Shown: positions 1-10,646 of the stretch, piece by piece
How the letters are laid out: every line of letters begins with the position of its first letter
Numbering within the stretch: position 1 is the stretch's first letter
Source: Microbacteriaceae bacterium
GTDB taxonomy: Bacteria; Actinomycetota; Actinomycetes; Actinomycetales; Microbacteriaceae
Direction: 5' to 3'
Length of the DNA: 64,000 nt
Assembly: GCA_947378555.1 (NCBI GenBank)
Contig: CANCKM010000002.1
Location: 28,601 to 92,600 of the forward strand
Notes under the pieces: generated by a model
Told to the model about the DNA's origin: nothing
Seen by the model: the letters and a program-made list of their open reading frames with translations, nothing else
Databases searched by the model: none
Made by a program: the position numbers and the translations under genes

Positions 1-897
1 ATGCTGAGTTCAACGGCCAAGATCGATCTTCACTCACATTCCACGCGATCAGACGGAAAAGGCTCACCGGAACAGGTGGTCACCGAGGCGGTTGCGGCCG
101 GCCTCGATGTGATTGCATTGACCGATCACGACACCACGAGCGGTTGGGCAGAGGGATCCGAGACCGCCAAGCGGCTGGGCATCGGCTTCATAGCCGGCAT
201 CGAAGTCACCACCCGGGCCAGCGTCATCAACGATGAGGGCGAGGGTCAGCGTTTCTCGGTACACATGCTCGCATATTTGCCAGATCCCAAAAACGTTGAA
301 CTTCAGTCGGAGCTGACCGATTCGTCTGAGAGTCGCCGAGTTCGTCTCAAGAAAATCACCGAACGACTTTCCGAAGACTACGACATTGACTGGGATGCCG
401 TTGAGGTCGAACTGGCTTCTGGCAAAACCGCTGGTCGCCCGGCGGTTGCCGATGCCATGATCAAGCGCGGCATCATCAAGGCTCGCGAAGAATTTTTCGA
501 GTTTGTGTTCCCGGGTTCTAAATACTACGAACCGAATCGGGGAGTGCCAGAAACCTACGAGGCAATCCGATTGATCAGACGTGCCGGGGGAGTGCCGGTA
601 ATTGCGCACCCGATGGCTCGCGGCAATGGCCCGACACCCGGTCAACCCATGCCGGTTGCACACTTTGAGTCAATGATTGAGGCCGGGCTCGGCGGCTTTG
701 AGGCCTATCACCGCGACGTCCCTGAGCATGTGACCCAGTGGCTCGAGAAAATGGCTTTTGAACACGATTTGGTGCTCACCGGTTCGAGCGACTACCACGG
801 CACTGGCAAGCCAAACCGACTCGGCGAACGACTCACCTCGGCTGCGAACCTAGAGAAAATCATTTCTCAGGCGACAGGATTTGCCGCACAACTCTAA
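1..897 (+). CDS. PHP domain metal-dependent phosphoesterase (TrpH/YciV-like)
   Basis: N-terminal DLHSHSTRSDGKGSPEQVV and ALTDHDTTSGW PHP motifs; complete ORF from ATG at base 1. Confidence 0.9.
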   Translation: MLSSTAKIDLHSHSTRSDGKGSPEQVVTEAVAAGLDVIALTDHDTTSGWAEGSETAKRLGIGFIAGIEVTTRASVINDEGEGQRFSVHMLAYLPDPKNVELQSELTDSSESRRVRLKKITERLSEDYDIDWDAVEVELASGKTAGRPAVADAMIKRGIIKAREEFFEFVFPGSKYYEPNRGVPETYEAIRLIRRAGGVPVIAHPMARGNGPTPGQPMPVAHFESMIEAGLGGFEAYHRDVPEHVTQWLEKMAFEHDLVLTGSSDYHGTGKPNRLGERLTSAANLEKIISQATGFAAQL

Positions 898-936
898 ACC
901 CTTTGGTTTATGAGCCGTGCCGGTTATCTTCGGAAA

Positions 937-2400
937 CTAACCGACTGCCCCACCGCGAGTGCGGCGGCGCTGACGATTGCGTTCGCTAGTCGGAGCCTTG
1001 TGCTCTCCGTTGCCATGCTCTGGTTTTGTATGAGGCACGCTCTTGTGCGGCTTGTCGCCACTCTGGTCTTTGTTGCGATCGGATCGCTGATGCCCCGGTG
1101 CGCTTTGACCATCTCTCGAGTGCCCACCGCCACCGCGGTTTCCGCCACGACCGGCGTTGCGACCACCTTCGCGAGGCTTGTCATCGTCACCCGGCTTCCA
1201 ACCCTCTGGGCGCTTTGATTTCGCAATGCGACCCTTGGTGCCGGTTGCAATGTCAAGGTCGGTGAAGAGGTGCGCTGACGAAGAATAGGTTTCGATTGGC
1301 TCGGCGATTCCAAGTTCGAGGGCCGTGTTGATGTGACCCCAGCGAGTCATGTCTTCCCAGTCAACGAAGGTGACGGCGATTCCGGTACGACCGGCACGAC
1401 CGGTTCTTCCGATGCGGTGCAGGTAAGCCTTTTCGTCTTCTGGAATCGCATAGTTGATTACGTGGGTCACGTCGTCAACATCGATGCCTCGAGCGGCCAC
1501 TTCGGTGGCAACCAAAATGTCTTTTTTTCCATTGCGGAAGGCGGTCATCGAGCGCTCGCGGGCTTCCTGAGTCATGTCGCCGTGCAGCGCGGTGGCATTG
1601 AAGCCGCGGTCGATAAGCTCTTCGGAAACCTTGCTCGCCTGACGCTTGGTCTTGGTAAAGATTACGGTCTTGCCGCGCCCTTCGGACTGCAGGATTCGAC
1701 CAACCACCTCATCCTTGTCGAGCGAGTGAGCGCGATAGATGAACTGCTTGATGTCGGCTTTGGTGTGACCTTCGTCAGGATCATTTACTCGGATGTGCAC
1801 TGGGCGGTTCTGGTATTTGCGTGCCATGGTAACGATTGCGCCCGGCATGGTTGCCGAGAACAGCATGGTCTGGCGACCGTCCGGAGTGTAAGCGAAGAGG
1901 CGTTCAACGTCGGGCAGAAAGCCGAGGTCGAGCATTTCATCGGCTTCATCCAAAACCATGAAGCGAATGTTTCCCAGGTCGAGCTTCTTTTGCTTTGAAA
2001 GGTCAATCAGGCGACCAGGGGTTCCCACGATGATCTGGGCACCGGCATCGATTTCAGCAACCTGGCCTTCGTAAGCCTTGCCTCCGTAAATCGCTGCGAC
2101 CATGGTTGAACGGTTAGCGGTTGCAAGCTTTAGGTCTTCGGCAACCTGAATTGCCAACTCGCGAGTCGGCACGACAACCAGCGCCTTGGCGCCTAGTTCT
2201 GGGTCTTTGCCGAGGCTCTGAATCAACGGTAGGCCGAAGCCCAAAGTCTTACCGGTTCCGGTTTTGGCTTGACCGATGATGTCTTGGCCAGTGAGCGCTA
2301 GCGGAATCGCCTGCTCTTGGATGGGGAAAGGCATGATGATGTCGCGACTTGCCAACGCATCCACGATGTCTTGATCAATGCCTAAATCCTGAAAATTCAA
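937..2400 (-). CDS. DEAD/DEAH-box RNA helicase with glycine/arginine-rich C-terminal tail
   Basis: AKTGTGKT, VLDEADEMLD, SAT, HRIGRTGRAGRTG motifs; basic Gly-rich tail. Confidence 0.95.
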   Translation of the reverse strand: MNFQDLGIDQDIVDALASRDIIMPFPIQEQAIPLALTGQDIIGQAKTGTGKTLGFGLPLIQSLGKDPELGAKALVVVPTRELAIQVAEDLKLATANRSTMVAAIYGGKAYEGQVAEIDAGAQIIVGTPGRLIDLSKQKKLDLGNIRFMVLDEADEMLDLGFLPDVERLFAYTPDGRQTMLFSATMPGAIVTMARKYQNRPVHIRVNDPDEGHTKADIKQFIYRAHSLDKDEVVGRILQSEGRGKTVIFTKTKRQASKVSEELIDRGFNATALHGDMTQEARERSMTAFRNGKKDILVATEVAARGIDVDDVTHVINYAIPEDEKAYLHRIGRTGRAGRTGIAVTFVDWEDMTRWGHINTALELGIAEPIETYSSSAHLFTDLDIATGTKGRIAKSKRPEGWKPGDDDKPREGGRNAGRGGNRGGGGHSRDGQSAPGHQRSDRNKDQSGDKPHKSVPHTKPEHGNGEHKAPTSERNRQRRRTRGGAVG

Positions 2401-2467
2401 TAGATCTCCTATGTCAGTGCAAGTCTACTTCTCAGCAAACACCACGTCACTAGGTTAAGGTTTAACC

Positions 2468-3241
2468 GTGTTCGATTGGTTAAAGTCTTTTCGCAAGCGT
2501 GGTGGCACATTAGCCCTACCGCCTCGAGAAGAACGCGCTGCCCGAAACACCGGTGTCGTCAACCTAAAGCCGTACACGCCGGATCCAATTAAGTTTTTGG
2601 GCCAACTCGCTTACCTGCAGCTAAGCAACTTTGAAATTCTCACCAACGAGATTAAGTACTCGCCAAGCATGACCGATAAGGCCGAGCTGAGCGAATGTGC
2701 TGCCCGAGCCTTTGATGAGTACCGAGCCATCGCAAAAAAACTGGAACACGAGGGTGTTCAGGTTACCGAGGCCATGGAGCCATTCAAAGAGCGAATCAAT
2801 AATTTCCACTCCCTAACCAAGGGCATCGACTGGTACGAAAACATCCTCAAGGTTTATTTGGTGACCGGGTTGCTTGATGATTTTTACGTTCGACTCGCTG
2901 TTGGTTTGAACCCAATCCTGCGCGCCGACATCGAGAAGGCCTTGGCCGATAAAACAATCGATCGCTTTGCAAAGCGGGTCCTGCTGGCTGCGATGGCAGA
3001 TAATCCACAGCTTGCCTCACGTCTTGCGCTTTGGGGCCGCCGCATCATGGGCGAGGCCCTGCTCGAGTTGAGAGCCGCATTCGACAATCGCAAACTTGCC
3101 GGCGTTACCAAGACCCGGGCTCTCAGTGCTGAAGAAGAGCGCCGAGTGAATCTGGATTCCTATTCAAAGTTGGAACCGCTGATTACCGAGCTCATTGGCG
3201 CGCACTCTTTGCGCATGGACGCGATCGGGCTTCCAGCTTAA
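2468..3241 (+). CDS. ferritin-like fold-containing protein (actinobacterial, MiaE-like superfamily)
   Basis: 257 aa helical protein; position next to a DEAD helicase and DUF3107 as in other actinobacteria. Confidence 0.65.
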   Translation: MFDWLKSFRKRGGTLALPPREERAARNTGVVNLKPYTPDPIKFLGQLAYLQLSNFEILTNEIKYSPSMTDKAELSECAARAFDEYRAIAKKLEHEGVQVTEAMEPFKERINNFHSLTKGIDWYENILKVYLVTGLLDDFYVRLAVGLNPILRADIEKALADKTIDRFAKRVLLAAMADNPQLASRLALWGRRIMGEALLELRAAFDNRKLAGVTKTRALSAEEERRVNLDSYSKLEPLITELIGAHSLRMDAIGLPA

Positions 3242-3244
3242 AAA

Positions 3245-3274
3245 ATAAACGCCCGAGAATGCTCAGGCGTTTAT
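3245..3274. terminator. bidirectional terminator hairpin between convergent genes
   Basis: ATAAACGCC-c-GAG-aatg-CTC-a-GGCGTTTAT inverted repeat between convergent stops. Confidence 0.75.
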
Positions 3275-3290
3275 CAAGTTGAGAAGCGGA

Positions 3291-3635
3291 TTATTCTGCG
3301 AGGTACTCCACTGTTTCAGTCTTCGACTTGCCCGAAACTCCGTTTGCAATCTGGCGAATCCGTTCGAACTCGGCGGCATCTTTTTTGTCTCGTTGCTTTG
3401 CCAAATAAGAGGTCGCGGTAAACAAGGCGGCGGGCATTGCCAACATTACGATTACCCAGATCCATCCCTCTTCATATTTCAGACCCACCCAGGTGAGAAT
3501 CGTCCAGAGCACAGAGCCGGCGACTAATGACGCCACGGCCGGAACGAGTTCGCCGTACTGTTCACGCTTGCCAATAATGTACGGGGCCACTAAACCTAGA
3601 ATGGCCGCGTAAACGACTAGGAATGCGATTTCCAT
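3291..3635 (-). CDS. small integral membrane protein, unknown function
   Basis: 114 aa with several hydrophobic segments; abuts the DUF3107 gene. Confidence 0.75.
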   Translation of the reverse strand: MEIAFLVVYAAILGLVAPYIIGKREQYGELVPAVASLVAGSVLWTILTWVGLKYEEGWIWVIVMLAMPAALFTATSYLAKQRDKKDAAEFERIRQIANGVSGKSKTETVEYLAE

Positions 3636-3859
3636 TAGGCGATGAATCCAACTCGACGGGTTTCTTCCGCACCGATTTCTACGTAGGCGAGCGAGGCAGC
3701 GGCCACTACAAACAGGCGACCCTTGTCGTCGGAAAGCTTGAGCACCTTGCCGTCGGCCTCTAGAACCGAGGCCACCGTGGCTTCAACTTCCTTGGCGGTT
3801 TGTGATGACTCGAACGCGAGTTCACGAGAGGTGTTGCGAATGCCGATTCTGATTTCCAT
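3635..3859 (-). CDS. DUF3107 family protein
   Basis: MEIRIGIRNTSRELAFESSQTAKEVEATV...YVEIGAEETRRVGFIA resembles DUF3107; start trimmed from the longer ORF. Confidence 0.85.
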   Translation of the reverse strand: MEIRIGIRNTSRELAFESSQTAKEVEATVASVLEADGKVLKLSDDKGRLFVVAAASLAYVEIGAEETRRVGFIA

Positions 3860-3970
3860 TTTGGGCCTTTCTATTGCAATCACTAGATTACGACAACTGG
3901 CGTGCCGCCGTGTGCATCCGCAACGCTCGGTTAGCAAGCCAAAGTCGGTGGCTAACGATAGATTGCTGGA

Positions 3971-6900
3971 ATGACCTTTGCTTCGAACACCCAGTTTAGA
4001 AAGCGTCCAAGCCTAAACCCGCAGCCGGGCAGTGGTTTGGGCCTTGTTCTATCCGAAGGGCAAAAAAAGGTCGCCTCACTGCCGACCGATTCCGTAGTCT
4101 CGGTTTTTGGTGCCCCTGCCTCGGGCAAGACCACGGCTCTTAAAGCCTTGCTGAGGCGTTGCCTCGAGCCCAATGCTGCTGGCTCAGTCGAGTTGCAACC
4201 CGGGCAGGCCATAGTGCTGACTGCAAGCCGAACTTCGGCTAACCAACTTCGTGATGATCTGGCAATCGAACTGCAACTCGCGACCCCGGGCCCGCTTGCT
4301 AGAACGCTGGCCAGTTTTGCTTTCGGCGTCTTGCGGCACAGTGCCATTGCCGAAGGTGGTCGGTTGCCCGAGTTGATCAGCGGTAGTGAGCAGGATCGAA
4401 TCCTAAATCACGTGATAGCCGAGGCGTTAGCCGCGGGTGCTGCCGACAGCTGGCCAAAGCACATCAGTGAAGTGGTGCTGGGCCTAAATGGTTTTCGAGC
4501 CGAGTTGCGAGATTTAATAACGGTCTGCCTCGAGCATGGGTTGTCGCCGAGCGATTTGCGCCGTCAGGGCGCGGCTTTTGAAAAGCTTGAGTGGGTTGCT
4601 GCGGCAGATTTATTTGAAGATTACCTGCGCGTGCTCTCTGGCCCGAGTTTTGAAAACCGCCATGACGCCTCTTCGCTTTTGGTTGCCGCCGCAAGTTGGT
4701 TGTCGGCGAACGCGGATTGGCCACCGGTTTTGGCTGACCTCAAACTGCTCTTGGTCGACGATGCCCAGGAACTAACGCCGGCGGCGAATCGGCTACTGAG
4801 GGCAATAGCCAGTCGCGGTTGTGGCCTGGTGGTCTTCGGGGATCCAGACGTTTCAACCCTCGGGTTTCGGGCCGCCGACCCGCGATCGATGTCTGAGCTA
4901 ATCGAGTCGATTTCTTCGGAACACGGCAAAACCGCTGCACCGGCTCCAATTTTCCTAGAGGCAAATCCATCGGCTAGAACTCCTCAGATTGCGGCCGTGA
5001 TGGCCAAAGTGAGCTCGTTGATTGACACCGCAAAGGCCGGTAGGCAAAGACGCCAGGCTCCGGTTTCACTCGAAGAGAACGAAACCGAGTCACCAAGCCT
5101 CGAGGGTCTGGTCTTCAAAAATCCGACCGCCGAAACCTCTTGGTTGGCTCGCAGGTTGCGCGAGCTTCATTTGTATGAAGGCGTCGCGTTCAAAGATATG
5201 GCCATCGTTGCCAGATCGAATCAGGCACTTCAGCAGCTCGAACTCAGCCTTTCATCGGAGGCAGTGCCAGCGGCCGTCATTGGCTCGCAATCGGCACTGC
5301 GCGACGAGTACGCCTCAAGAGCACTGCTTCGAACCCTGGAGCGGGTCCTTTCAGATCAACCGGTGGATTTGCAAGGCGCTCTTGAAATGCTTGGATCACC
5401 GCTTTGCGGATTGGATAACCTCGGTCTTCGCAGATTGCGACGAGCGCTGCGCCGAGAGGAACTTGCCGCTGAGGGCAATCGCAACAGCGATGAGCTGCTG
5501 GTTGCTCTCTTTGAAGCCGCCGGTTCGCTAGCAACGGTGTCGCTTGCCGAGGGGCGGCGGGCCAATCGGTTTCTCAAATCCTTCTTCGCCGCCAAAGACG
5601 TTGCTGCCACGGCAACCATCGAAGAGTTGCTTTGGCAGCTGTGGAACCCGAGTGGGTTGGCAAAGGAATGGCACACCCTTTCGCTGGCGACCTCGGAGGT
5701 TTCGGTTCAGGCAAATCGCAACCTCGACGCCGTGGTCGGCCTGTTTGCGGCCGCTAATCGATACGTTGAGAGAAATCCTGCCGGTTCGGCCCACGAGTTT
5801 GTGGCTCAGCAGTTGAACCTGGGTTTGCCGGAGGATTCCCTAGCCTTCAACGACAGCAACCGCGACACCGTGCAACTGCTTACCCCAGCCGGCCTCATCG
5901 GCAAAAGGTTTCGGGTGGTTGCCATTCCGCAACTAATCGAGGGAGTTTGGCCAAATCTGCGGCCTCGCTCCTCGCTCCTTGGTTCAACAACGCTCGATGC
6001 CATCCTAAAAAAGCGCATCGAGAACCCAAAGGAGTTGAACCGATCCGAGCTTCCAGACGAGTTGAGGATGCTCCTGAAAGCCGTGGGTGCCGCCTCGGAA
6101 AGACTGCTTATTTCGGCCGCCGAATCGGAAGACAGTCAAATATCGCAGTTTTTGAACCTGATGCTCGGTGGCATTCCCGACCCGATCGAATATCGCGGTT
6201 TTCAACTGACCCTGCGCGGGTTAGCCGGTCAACTGCGCCGTCGTCTGGCGGCCGAGAACACTAACCCAAACTCCACCGAAGCAGCCTCGCTGGCCGAACG
6301 CGAAAGCATTGCGATGGCTTTGGCCCGGCTTGCCGAGGCGCAGGTTGCCGGAGCTCATCCAGACAGTTGGTACGGCCTAGCGCCGCTCTCAACCGAGGAG
6401 CCACTGTTCGACTTCGCTGCCCCAGAGGTCACCCCAGAGGGTGTTGAGTTGAAGCTACCCATTTATCCATCGCAGCTTGAAAGTTTTGTGAAGTGCCCGC
6501 TGCACTGGTTTCTCAACTCGCACGGTGGCAGCGACAGCACCTTCTCGGCCAATCTGGGCACCCTCGTGCACAAGGCGCTCGAGCTTGGCGAAACCCCGGA
6601 TGAGGAATCGCTTTGGCGCCAGGTCGAATCCAAATGGCACACGCTCAGCTTCGAATCCGAATGGCTTGAGGCTGCCGGGCAACGCAAGGCCAAGAAAATG
6701 ATTTCGAATATGGTTCAGTACCTGAGAAGTTTTCAGGCGAGAGCAGGGCGCGTTGTGGCTCGCGAGGCAAACTTCGAATTCGAGTTTGGTAAAACGCGAG
6801 TGCGCGGGCAGGTTGACCGCATCGAACTTCACCCCGATGGTCGGGTCATGATTGTTGACCTGAAAACCGGGAACAAGGCTTATTCAAATGAGGAGGCTCA

Positions 6901-7237
6901 GCAGAACGCCCAGCTGGGGCTCTACCAACTGGCTTTTGAAAACGGCGCGTTTGATTCAATCTTTGAAAATGCCGAACTCGCAATCGAGGATTTGCAGTTG
7001 GGAGGCGCAAAGCTGCTTTTGGTTTCGGGCGATAAACCGACCGAAAAAAATCAGACCTCAATCGGGTCGAACCCAGAATCAAAAGCGTATTTTGAGGCCC
7101 TAATCAACGATGCCGCCGAGGGCATGGCAATGACCGATCGATTATTTATCGCTCGAGTCGACACCCACTGCAATAACGAGAACGAATTCGGAACCTGCCA
7201 ACTTCACCTAACCAAGGCGGTCTCCTATGTCGGCTAA
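3971..7237 (+). CDS. AdnAB-type ATP-dependent helicase-nuclease subunit (UvrD/REP family with PD-(D/E)XK nuclease)
   Basis: Walker A GAPASGKTT, Walker B-like LLLVDDAQE, C-terminal GQVDRIE...MIVDLKTG nuclease motif; overlaps the next ORF. Confidence 0.85.
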   Translation: MTFASNTQFRKRPSLNPQPGSGLGLVLSEGQKKVASLPTDSVVSVFGAPASGKTTALKALLRRCLEPNAAGSVELQPGQAIVLTASRTSANQLRDDLAIELQLATPGPLARTLASFAFGVLRHSAIAEGGRLPELISGSEQDRILNHVIAEALAAGAADSWPKHISEVVLGLNGFRAELRDLITVCLEHGLSPSDLRRQGAAFEKLEWVAAADLFEDYLRVLSGPSFENRHDASSLLVAAASWLSANADWPPVLADLKLLLVDDAQELTPAANRLLRAIASRGCGLVVFGDPDVSTLGFRAADPRSMSELIESISSEHGKTAAPAPIFLEANPSARTPQIAAVMAKVSSLIDTAKAGRQRRQAPVSLEENETESPSLEGLVFKNPTAETSWLARRLRELHLYEGVAFKDMAIVARSNQALQQLELSLSSEAVPAAVIGSQSALRDEYASRALLRTLERVLSDQPVDLQGALEMLGSPLCGLDNLGLRRLRRALRREELAAEGNRNSDELLVALFEAAGSLATVSLAEGRRANRFLKSFFAAKDVAATATIEELLWQLWNPSGLAKEWHTLSLATSEVSVQANRNLDAVVGLFAAANRYVERNPAGSAHEFVAQQLNLGLPEDSLAFNDSNRDTVQLLTPAGLIGKRFRVVAIPQLIEGVWPNLRPRSSLLGSTTLDAILKKRIENPKELNRSELPDELRMLLKAVGAASERLLISAAESEDSQISQFLNLMLGGIPDPIEYRGFQLTLRGLAGQLRRRLAAENTNPNSTEAASLAERESIAMALARLAEAQVAGAHPDSWYGLAPLSTEEPLFDFAAPEVTPEGVELKLPIYPSQLESFVKCPLHWFLNSHGGSDSTFSANLGTLVHKALELGETPDEESLWRQVESKWHTLSFESEWLEAAGQRKAKKMISNMVQYLRSFQARAGRVVAREANFEFEFGKTRVRGQVDRIELHPDGRVMIVDLKTGNKAYSNEEAQQNAQLGLYQLAFENGAFDSIFENAELAIEDLQLGGAKLLLVSGDKPTEKNQTSIGSNPESKAYFEALINDAAEGMAMTDRLFIARVDTHCNNENEFGTCQLHLTKAVSYVG

Positions 7238-10200
7238 TCAAACGCTTTCTTCTGACGGAGCGGCTTCCTTGGGTCAGGCAACTGCGACTGGTGCGCAGCG
7301 CAACCGAGTCACCGCCAATCAGGTTTATGCCATCATGCGGCCATACAATCTGACGACCGAACAGGAACTGGCCGTTCAAGAGGCATCCATCGATTCACCA
7401 ACCCTCGTTGTTGCCGGGGCCGGAAGCGGTAAAACCGAGTTGATGGCCGTTCGCGTGCTTTGGCTAGTTGCCAACGGAGTGTGCCGGCCCGAGCAGATTC
7501 TTGGACTCACTTTCACGCGCAAGGCGGCCGCCGAACTTTCCAAACGCATTTATGAAAGCCTGCTCAAGCTTCGCGATAGCGAACTTTGGCCCACCGACCT
7601 CGAATACGACTTCACTCAACCCACAATCTCGACCTACAACGCGTATTCGAATGGGCTCTTCCGTGACTTTGCCTTGGCCATCGGGTATGAACCGGAAGCC
7701 ACGCTGCTAACCGAGGCCGCCGCCTTTCAGCTGGCGCGCGAGGTAATCGTGCGTTACGGATCCGAGGTCGATGATCGACTTGCCGATCTTGACGTCAACT
7801 TGAATCCGCTGATTGAAGCCGTGCTATCGCTTGCCCAGGCCATGAACGACAACCTGACCGATGCATCAGAGGTCGATGCGGTGATTCAAGACGTGATCGA
7901 AAAGCTTGCCGGCTTGCCAAAAAAGGTGGGTTCAACCGACCAAACGCAGTTCGCATATTTTGCTGGGCTCCTGAGCCCACTGTCTGGCACTCCGGTGGTT
8001 GCCAAACTGGCAGACAGATATCGCGAAGAAAAACGCAAGCGTTCCTTCGTTGATTATTCTGATCAGGTCTCTTTAGCCGAACTGGCGGTTAGAACCGTGC
8101 CGGCGGTTCGAGAGCGCGAACGAATGAGCTTCAACCAGGTGCTGCTTGATGAATATCAAGACACCTCTTTCTTGCAGACCAGATTGCTCAGAGGTCTGTT
8201 TGAGCAGCACTCGGTGTTTGCCGTTGGCGATCCCAATCAATCCATTTATGGCTGGCGTGGAGCCAGCGCGTCAAACCTCGCTGCTTTCGGAACCGACTTT
8301 GGATCCGGTTTCACCGCTAAAGGTGCAACGTTGCCAAAGTCGGCCGCTGCCGTTGAACCATTGTCTGGTTCGAGCGCCGCGCCAACCGGAAACGTCAGAC
8401 AGTTTGCGCTTTCGACAAGTTGGAGAAACCCGAAGCTGGTTCTGGATATTGCCAATCACTTGGCTCTGGAGCTGGCAAGCCCTCCGAGCTTTTTGCCCCC
8501 GGTTGCCACTGAGAATCAACTTGAACTCGTGACACTGAAATCTAGAGCGGATGCTAGCTCGGGTTCGGTCACCATCGACTTTGTCGAAAACATGGTTCAG
8601 GAGGCCGATCGGGTTGCCGCTTGGTTCGCCGAAAAACCAAACGACTCGACTCTGGCGCTTCTCATGAGAAAGCGCAGCCAGATGTCGCTCTTTGTCGAGC
8701 GCATGGAACAGGTTGGGCTCACCGTCGAGGTGGTTGGCTTAGGCGGTCTCATGGAGCTTCCAGAGATAGTTGATTTGGTGAGTGCACTGCGCGTAATTCA
8801 TCTGCCAACTGCTGGATCTCAACTGATCAGGTTGCTAACCGGGCCGCGTTGGCGGGTCGGGGCCAAAGATATCGAACGCCTCTATCGATTCGCCTCTCGC
8901 ACGGCAAGATACTCGGATGCCGGCACCAAACTGCCTGAGGAATACGCCGTGGAGGATGCAACCTCGCTGGTTGACGCCCTTGATTTAATGCTTGAAGATC
9001 GCCACGCCAATCGTTCAAAAGTCAGTGATTTAGGAGTCGCAAGAATGCGTGATGCTGCCAGAACCCTCCAGGCGATGCGAGCGAAAACGGGCATGGGGCT
9101 TCCCGAGTTCGTCAGAGCGGTGCAAGAGGAACTTTGGTTGGACATCGAAGTGACGGCAAACCCGCGACGCAAAAACCCAATGTCGCATCTCAACGCCTTT
9201 GCAAACGTGGTCTCGGGTTACGCTCAGGCGAATAACAACCCGACTCTCGGCAGTTTTCTGGACTGGCTTCAGTTTGCCGACGAACGTGAAAAGTTTGAGG
9301 TGCCAAATGTGACCCCCGAGAGCGGTGTGGTGCAACTGCTCACCGTTCACGCCGCCAAAGGTTTGGAATGGGATTACGTTGCCGTTTCCAACCTGGTTGA
9401 AAACGACTTTCCGAGCGACCCAAGCCGGGGCGGTGGCGGTTGGTTGGGTTTCGGCAAGCTTCCCTATCCGTTGCGCGGCGACAGAAACTCGCTTCCCAAG
9501 TGGAAGTACCTTGAGGCTCAAAGCCAGCCCGAGGCCAGAGACAGCCAAACCGCCTTCCGGCAAGACAATAAGGAGCACCAACTGCGCGAAGAGCGCAGGC
9601 TCATCTATGTTGCGGTGACGCGCCCACGCAAGCAACTTCTGCTGACCGGCTCTTACTGGAAGCCGGGAGCCAAGAAACCCCGGAATCCCTCCACCTACCT
9701 GCTTGAATTGGCTCAGTTGGCAGCGGGCGTCGTCTCGATCAACGACTACACCGGGGACCCGAACGCGCCATTCCCCGAAATGATTAGCTCAGATAACTCG
9801 CTGATCAAGACCGGCGAAGAAGTGTGGCCGCTAGACCCACTTGGGCAGTGGCACCGCTCGGTGCTGGAATCGGCAAAGGCCATAACGCTAGAGGCCATCG
9901 TTGCCGCAAGGACCAATCCGCAATTGCTTCGAGCCGAAGGGCAGTTGCATCAAGAGATTGACCTGCTGCTTGCCGAGCGCGCCCAAGCTCAGCTGGATCG
10001 CCAGCTTGTCGATGCTCCGGTTCGAGTCTCGGCTTCCGGGTTCAAAGATTTTGTCTCTGACCTACCTGCGGTGGCAGAACGATATCGGCGACCCATGCCA
10101 ACCAAACCATACAAATCCACGAGGGCTGGGACGCTGTTTCACGGCTGGATTGAGCAAAGATTTGGCCTGCTGGCCCTACCTGAAACCGAAACCGATGTCT

Positions 10201-10646
10201 TCGCCGAGAACGATGACGATCGGCCGCTGGGTGAGTATGAAGAGTTTGGCTCCCAGACCGAAATCATCGAAGCGCTTCAAGCCAACTTTGAAAAATCTCG
10301 GTGGGCAAACCAAACCCCGCTCGAGGTGGAATTGGAAATCCAGCTAACCATTGCCACGAACACCTTCGTGTGCAAGCTAGATGCGGTCTTTGAAACCGAA
10401 ACCGGTTTTGAAATCGTTGACTGGAAAACCGGAAAGCCTCCGGTGGAAGCAGCCGAGATTGCCGAAAGGGCTCTGCAGTTGGCGCTTTATCGGCTGGCGT
10501 ACTCAAGGTTTCGAGGGGTGCCAGAGTCTGAAATCGAAGTGTCTCTATACTTCGTCAATGAAAATCTTGAGATCCGACCACCGGCAGTTCCGAGTGGTGA
10601 GGATTTGCTTCGAATTTGGAACGGCGTGCTGGCGCAGTTCGCTTAG
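7227..10646 (+). CDS. AdnAB-type ATP-dependent helicase-nuclease subunit (UvrD/REP family with PD-(D/E)XK nuclease)
   Basis: VVAGAGSGKTE, LLDEYQDTS, LTVHAAKGLEWD, C-terminal KLDAVFE...IVDWKTG. Confidence 0.9.
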   Translation: MSANQTLSSDGAASLGQATATGAQRNRVTANQVYAIMRPYNLTTEQELAVQEASIDSPTLVVAGAGSGKTELMAVRVLWLVANGVCRPEQILGLTFTRKAAAELSKRIYESLLKLRDSELWPTDLEYDFTQPTISTYNAYSNGLFRDFALAIGYEPEATLLTEAAAFQLAREVIVRYGSEVDDRLADLDVNLNPLIEAVLSLAQAMNDNLTDASEVDAVIQDVIEKLAGLPKKVGSTDQTQFAYFAGLLSPLSGTPVVAKLADRYREEKRKRSFVDYSDQVSLAELAVRTVPAVRERERMSFNQVLLDEYQDTSFLQTRLLRGLFEQHSVFAVGDPNQSIYGWRGASASNLAAFGTDFGSGFTAKGATLPKSAAAVEPLSGSSAAPTGNVRQFALSTSWRNPKLVLDIANHLALELASPPSFLPPVATENQLELVTLKSRADASSGSVTIDFVENMVQEADRVAAWFAEKPNDSTLALLMRKRSQMSLFVERMEQVGLTVEVVGLGGLMELPEIVDLVSALRVIHLPTAGSQLIRLLTGPRWRVGAKDIERLYRFASRTARYSDAGTKLPEEYAVEDATSLVDALDLMLEDRHANRSKVSDLGVARMRDAARTLQAMRAKTGMGLPEFVRAVQEELWLDIEVTANPRRKNPMSHLNAFANVVSGYAQANNNPTLGSFLDWLQFADEREKFEVPNVTPESGVVQLLTVHAAKGLEWDYVAVSNLVENDFPSDPSRGGGGWLGFGKLPYPLRGDRNSLPKWKYLEAQSQPEARDSQTAFRQDNKEHQLREERRLIYVAVTRPRKQLLLTGSYWKPGAKKPRNPSTYLLELAQLAAGVVSINDYTGDPNAPFPEMISSDNSLIKTGEEVWPLDPLGQWHRSVLESAKAITLEAIVAARTNPQLLRAEGQLHQEIDLLLAERAQAQLDRQLVDAPVRVSASGFKDFVSDLPAVAERYRRPMPTKPYKSTRAGTLFHGWIEQRFGLLALPETETDVFAENDDDRPLGEYEEFGSQTEIIEALQANFEKSRWANQTPLEVELEIQLTIATNTFVCKLDAVFETETGFEIVDWKTGKPPVEAAEIAERALQLALYRLAYSRFRGVPESEIEVSLYFVNENLEIRPPAVPSGEDLLRIWNGVLAQFA

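Noticed and set aside
898-915. TAAACC-CTTT-GGTTTA mini-hairpin between the PHP gene and the DEAD helicase
   Set aside because: Only 6 bp and AT-rich with no U-run; too weak for a terminator call.
1333-1998. 221-aa plus-strand ORF antisense to the DEAD-box helicase
   Set aside because: Mirror of a strongly conserved helicase coding frame; codon-bias shadow ORF.
9030-9635. 201-aa minus-strand ORF opposite the second AdnAB-like subunit
   Set aside because: Shadow ORF inside a clear helicase gene with intact motifs on the plus strand.
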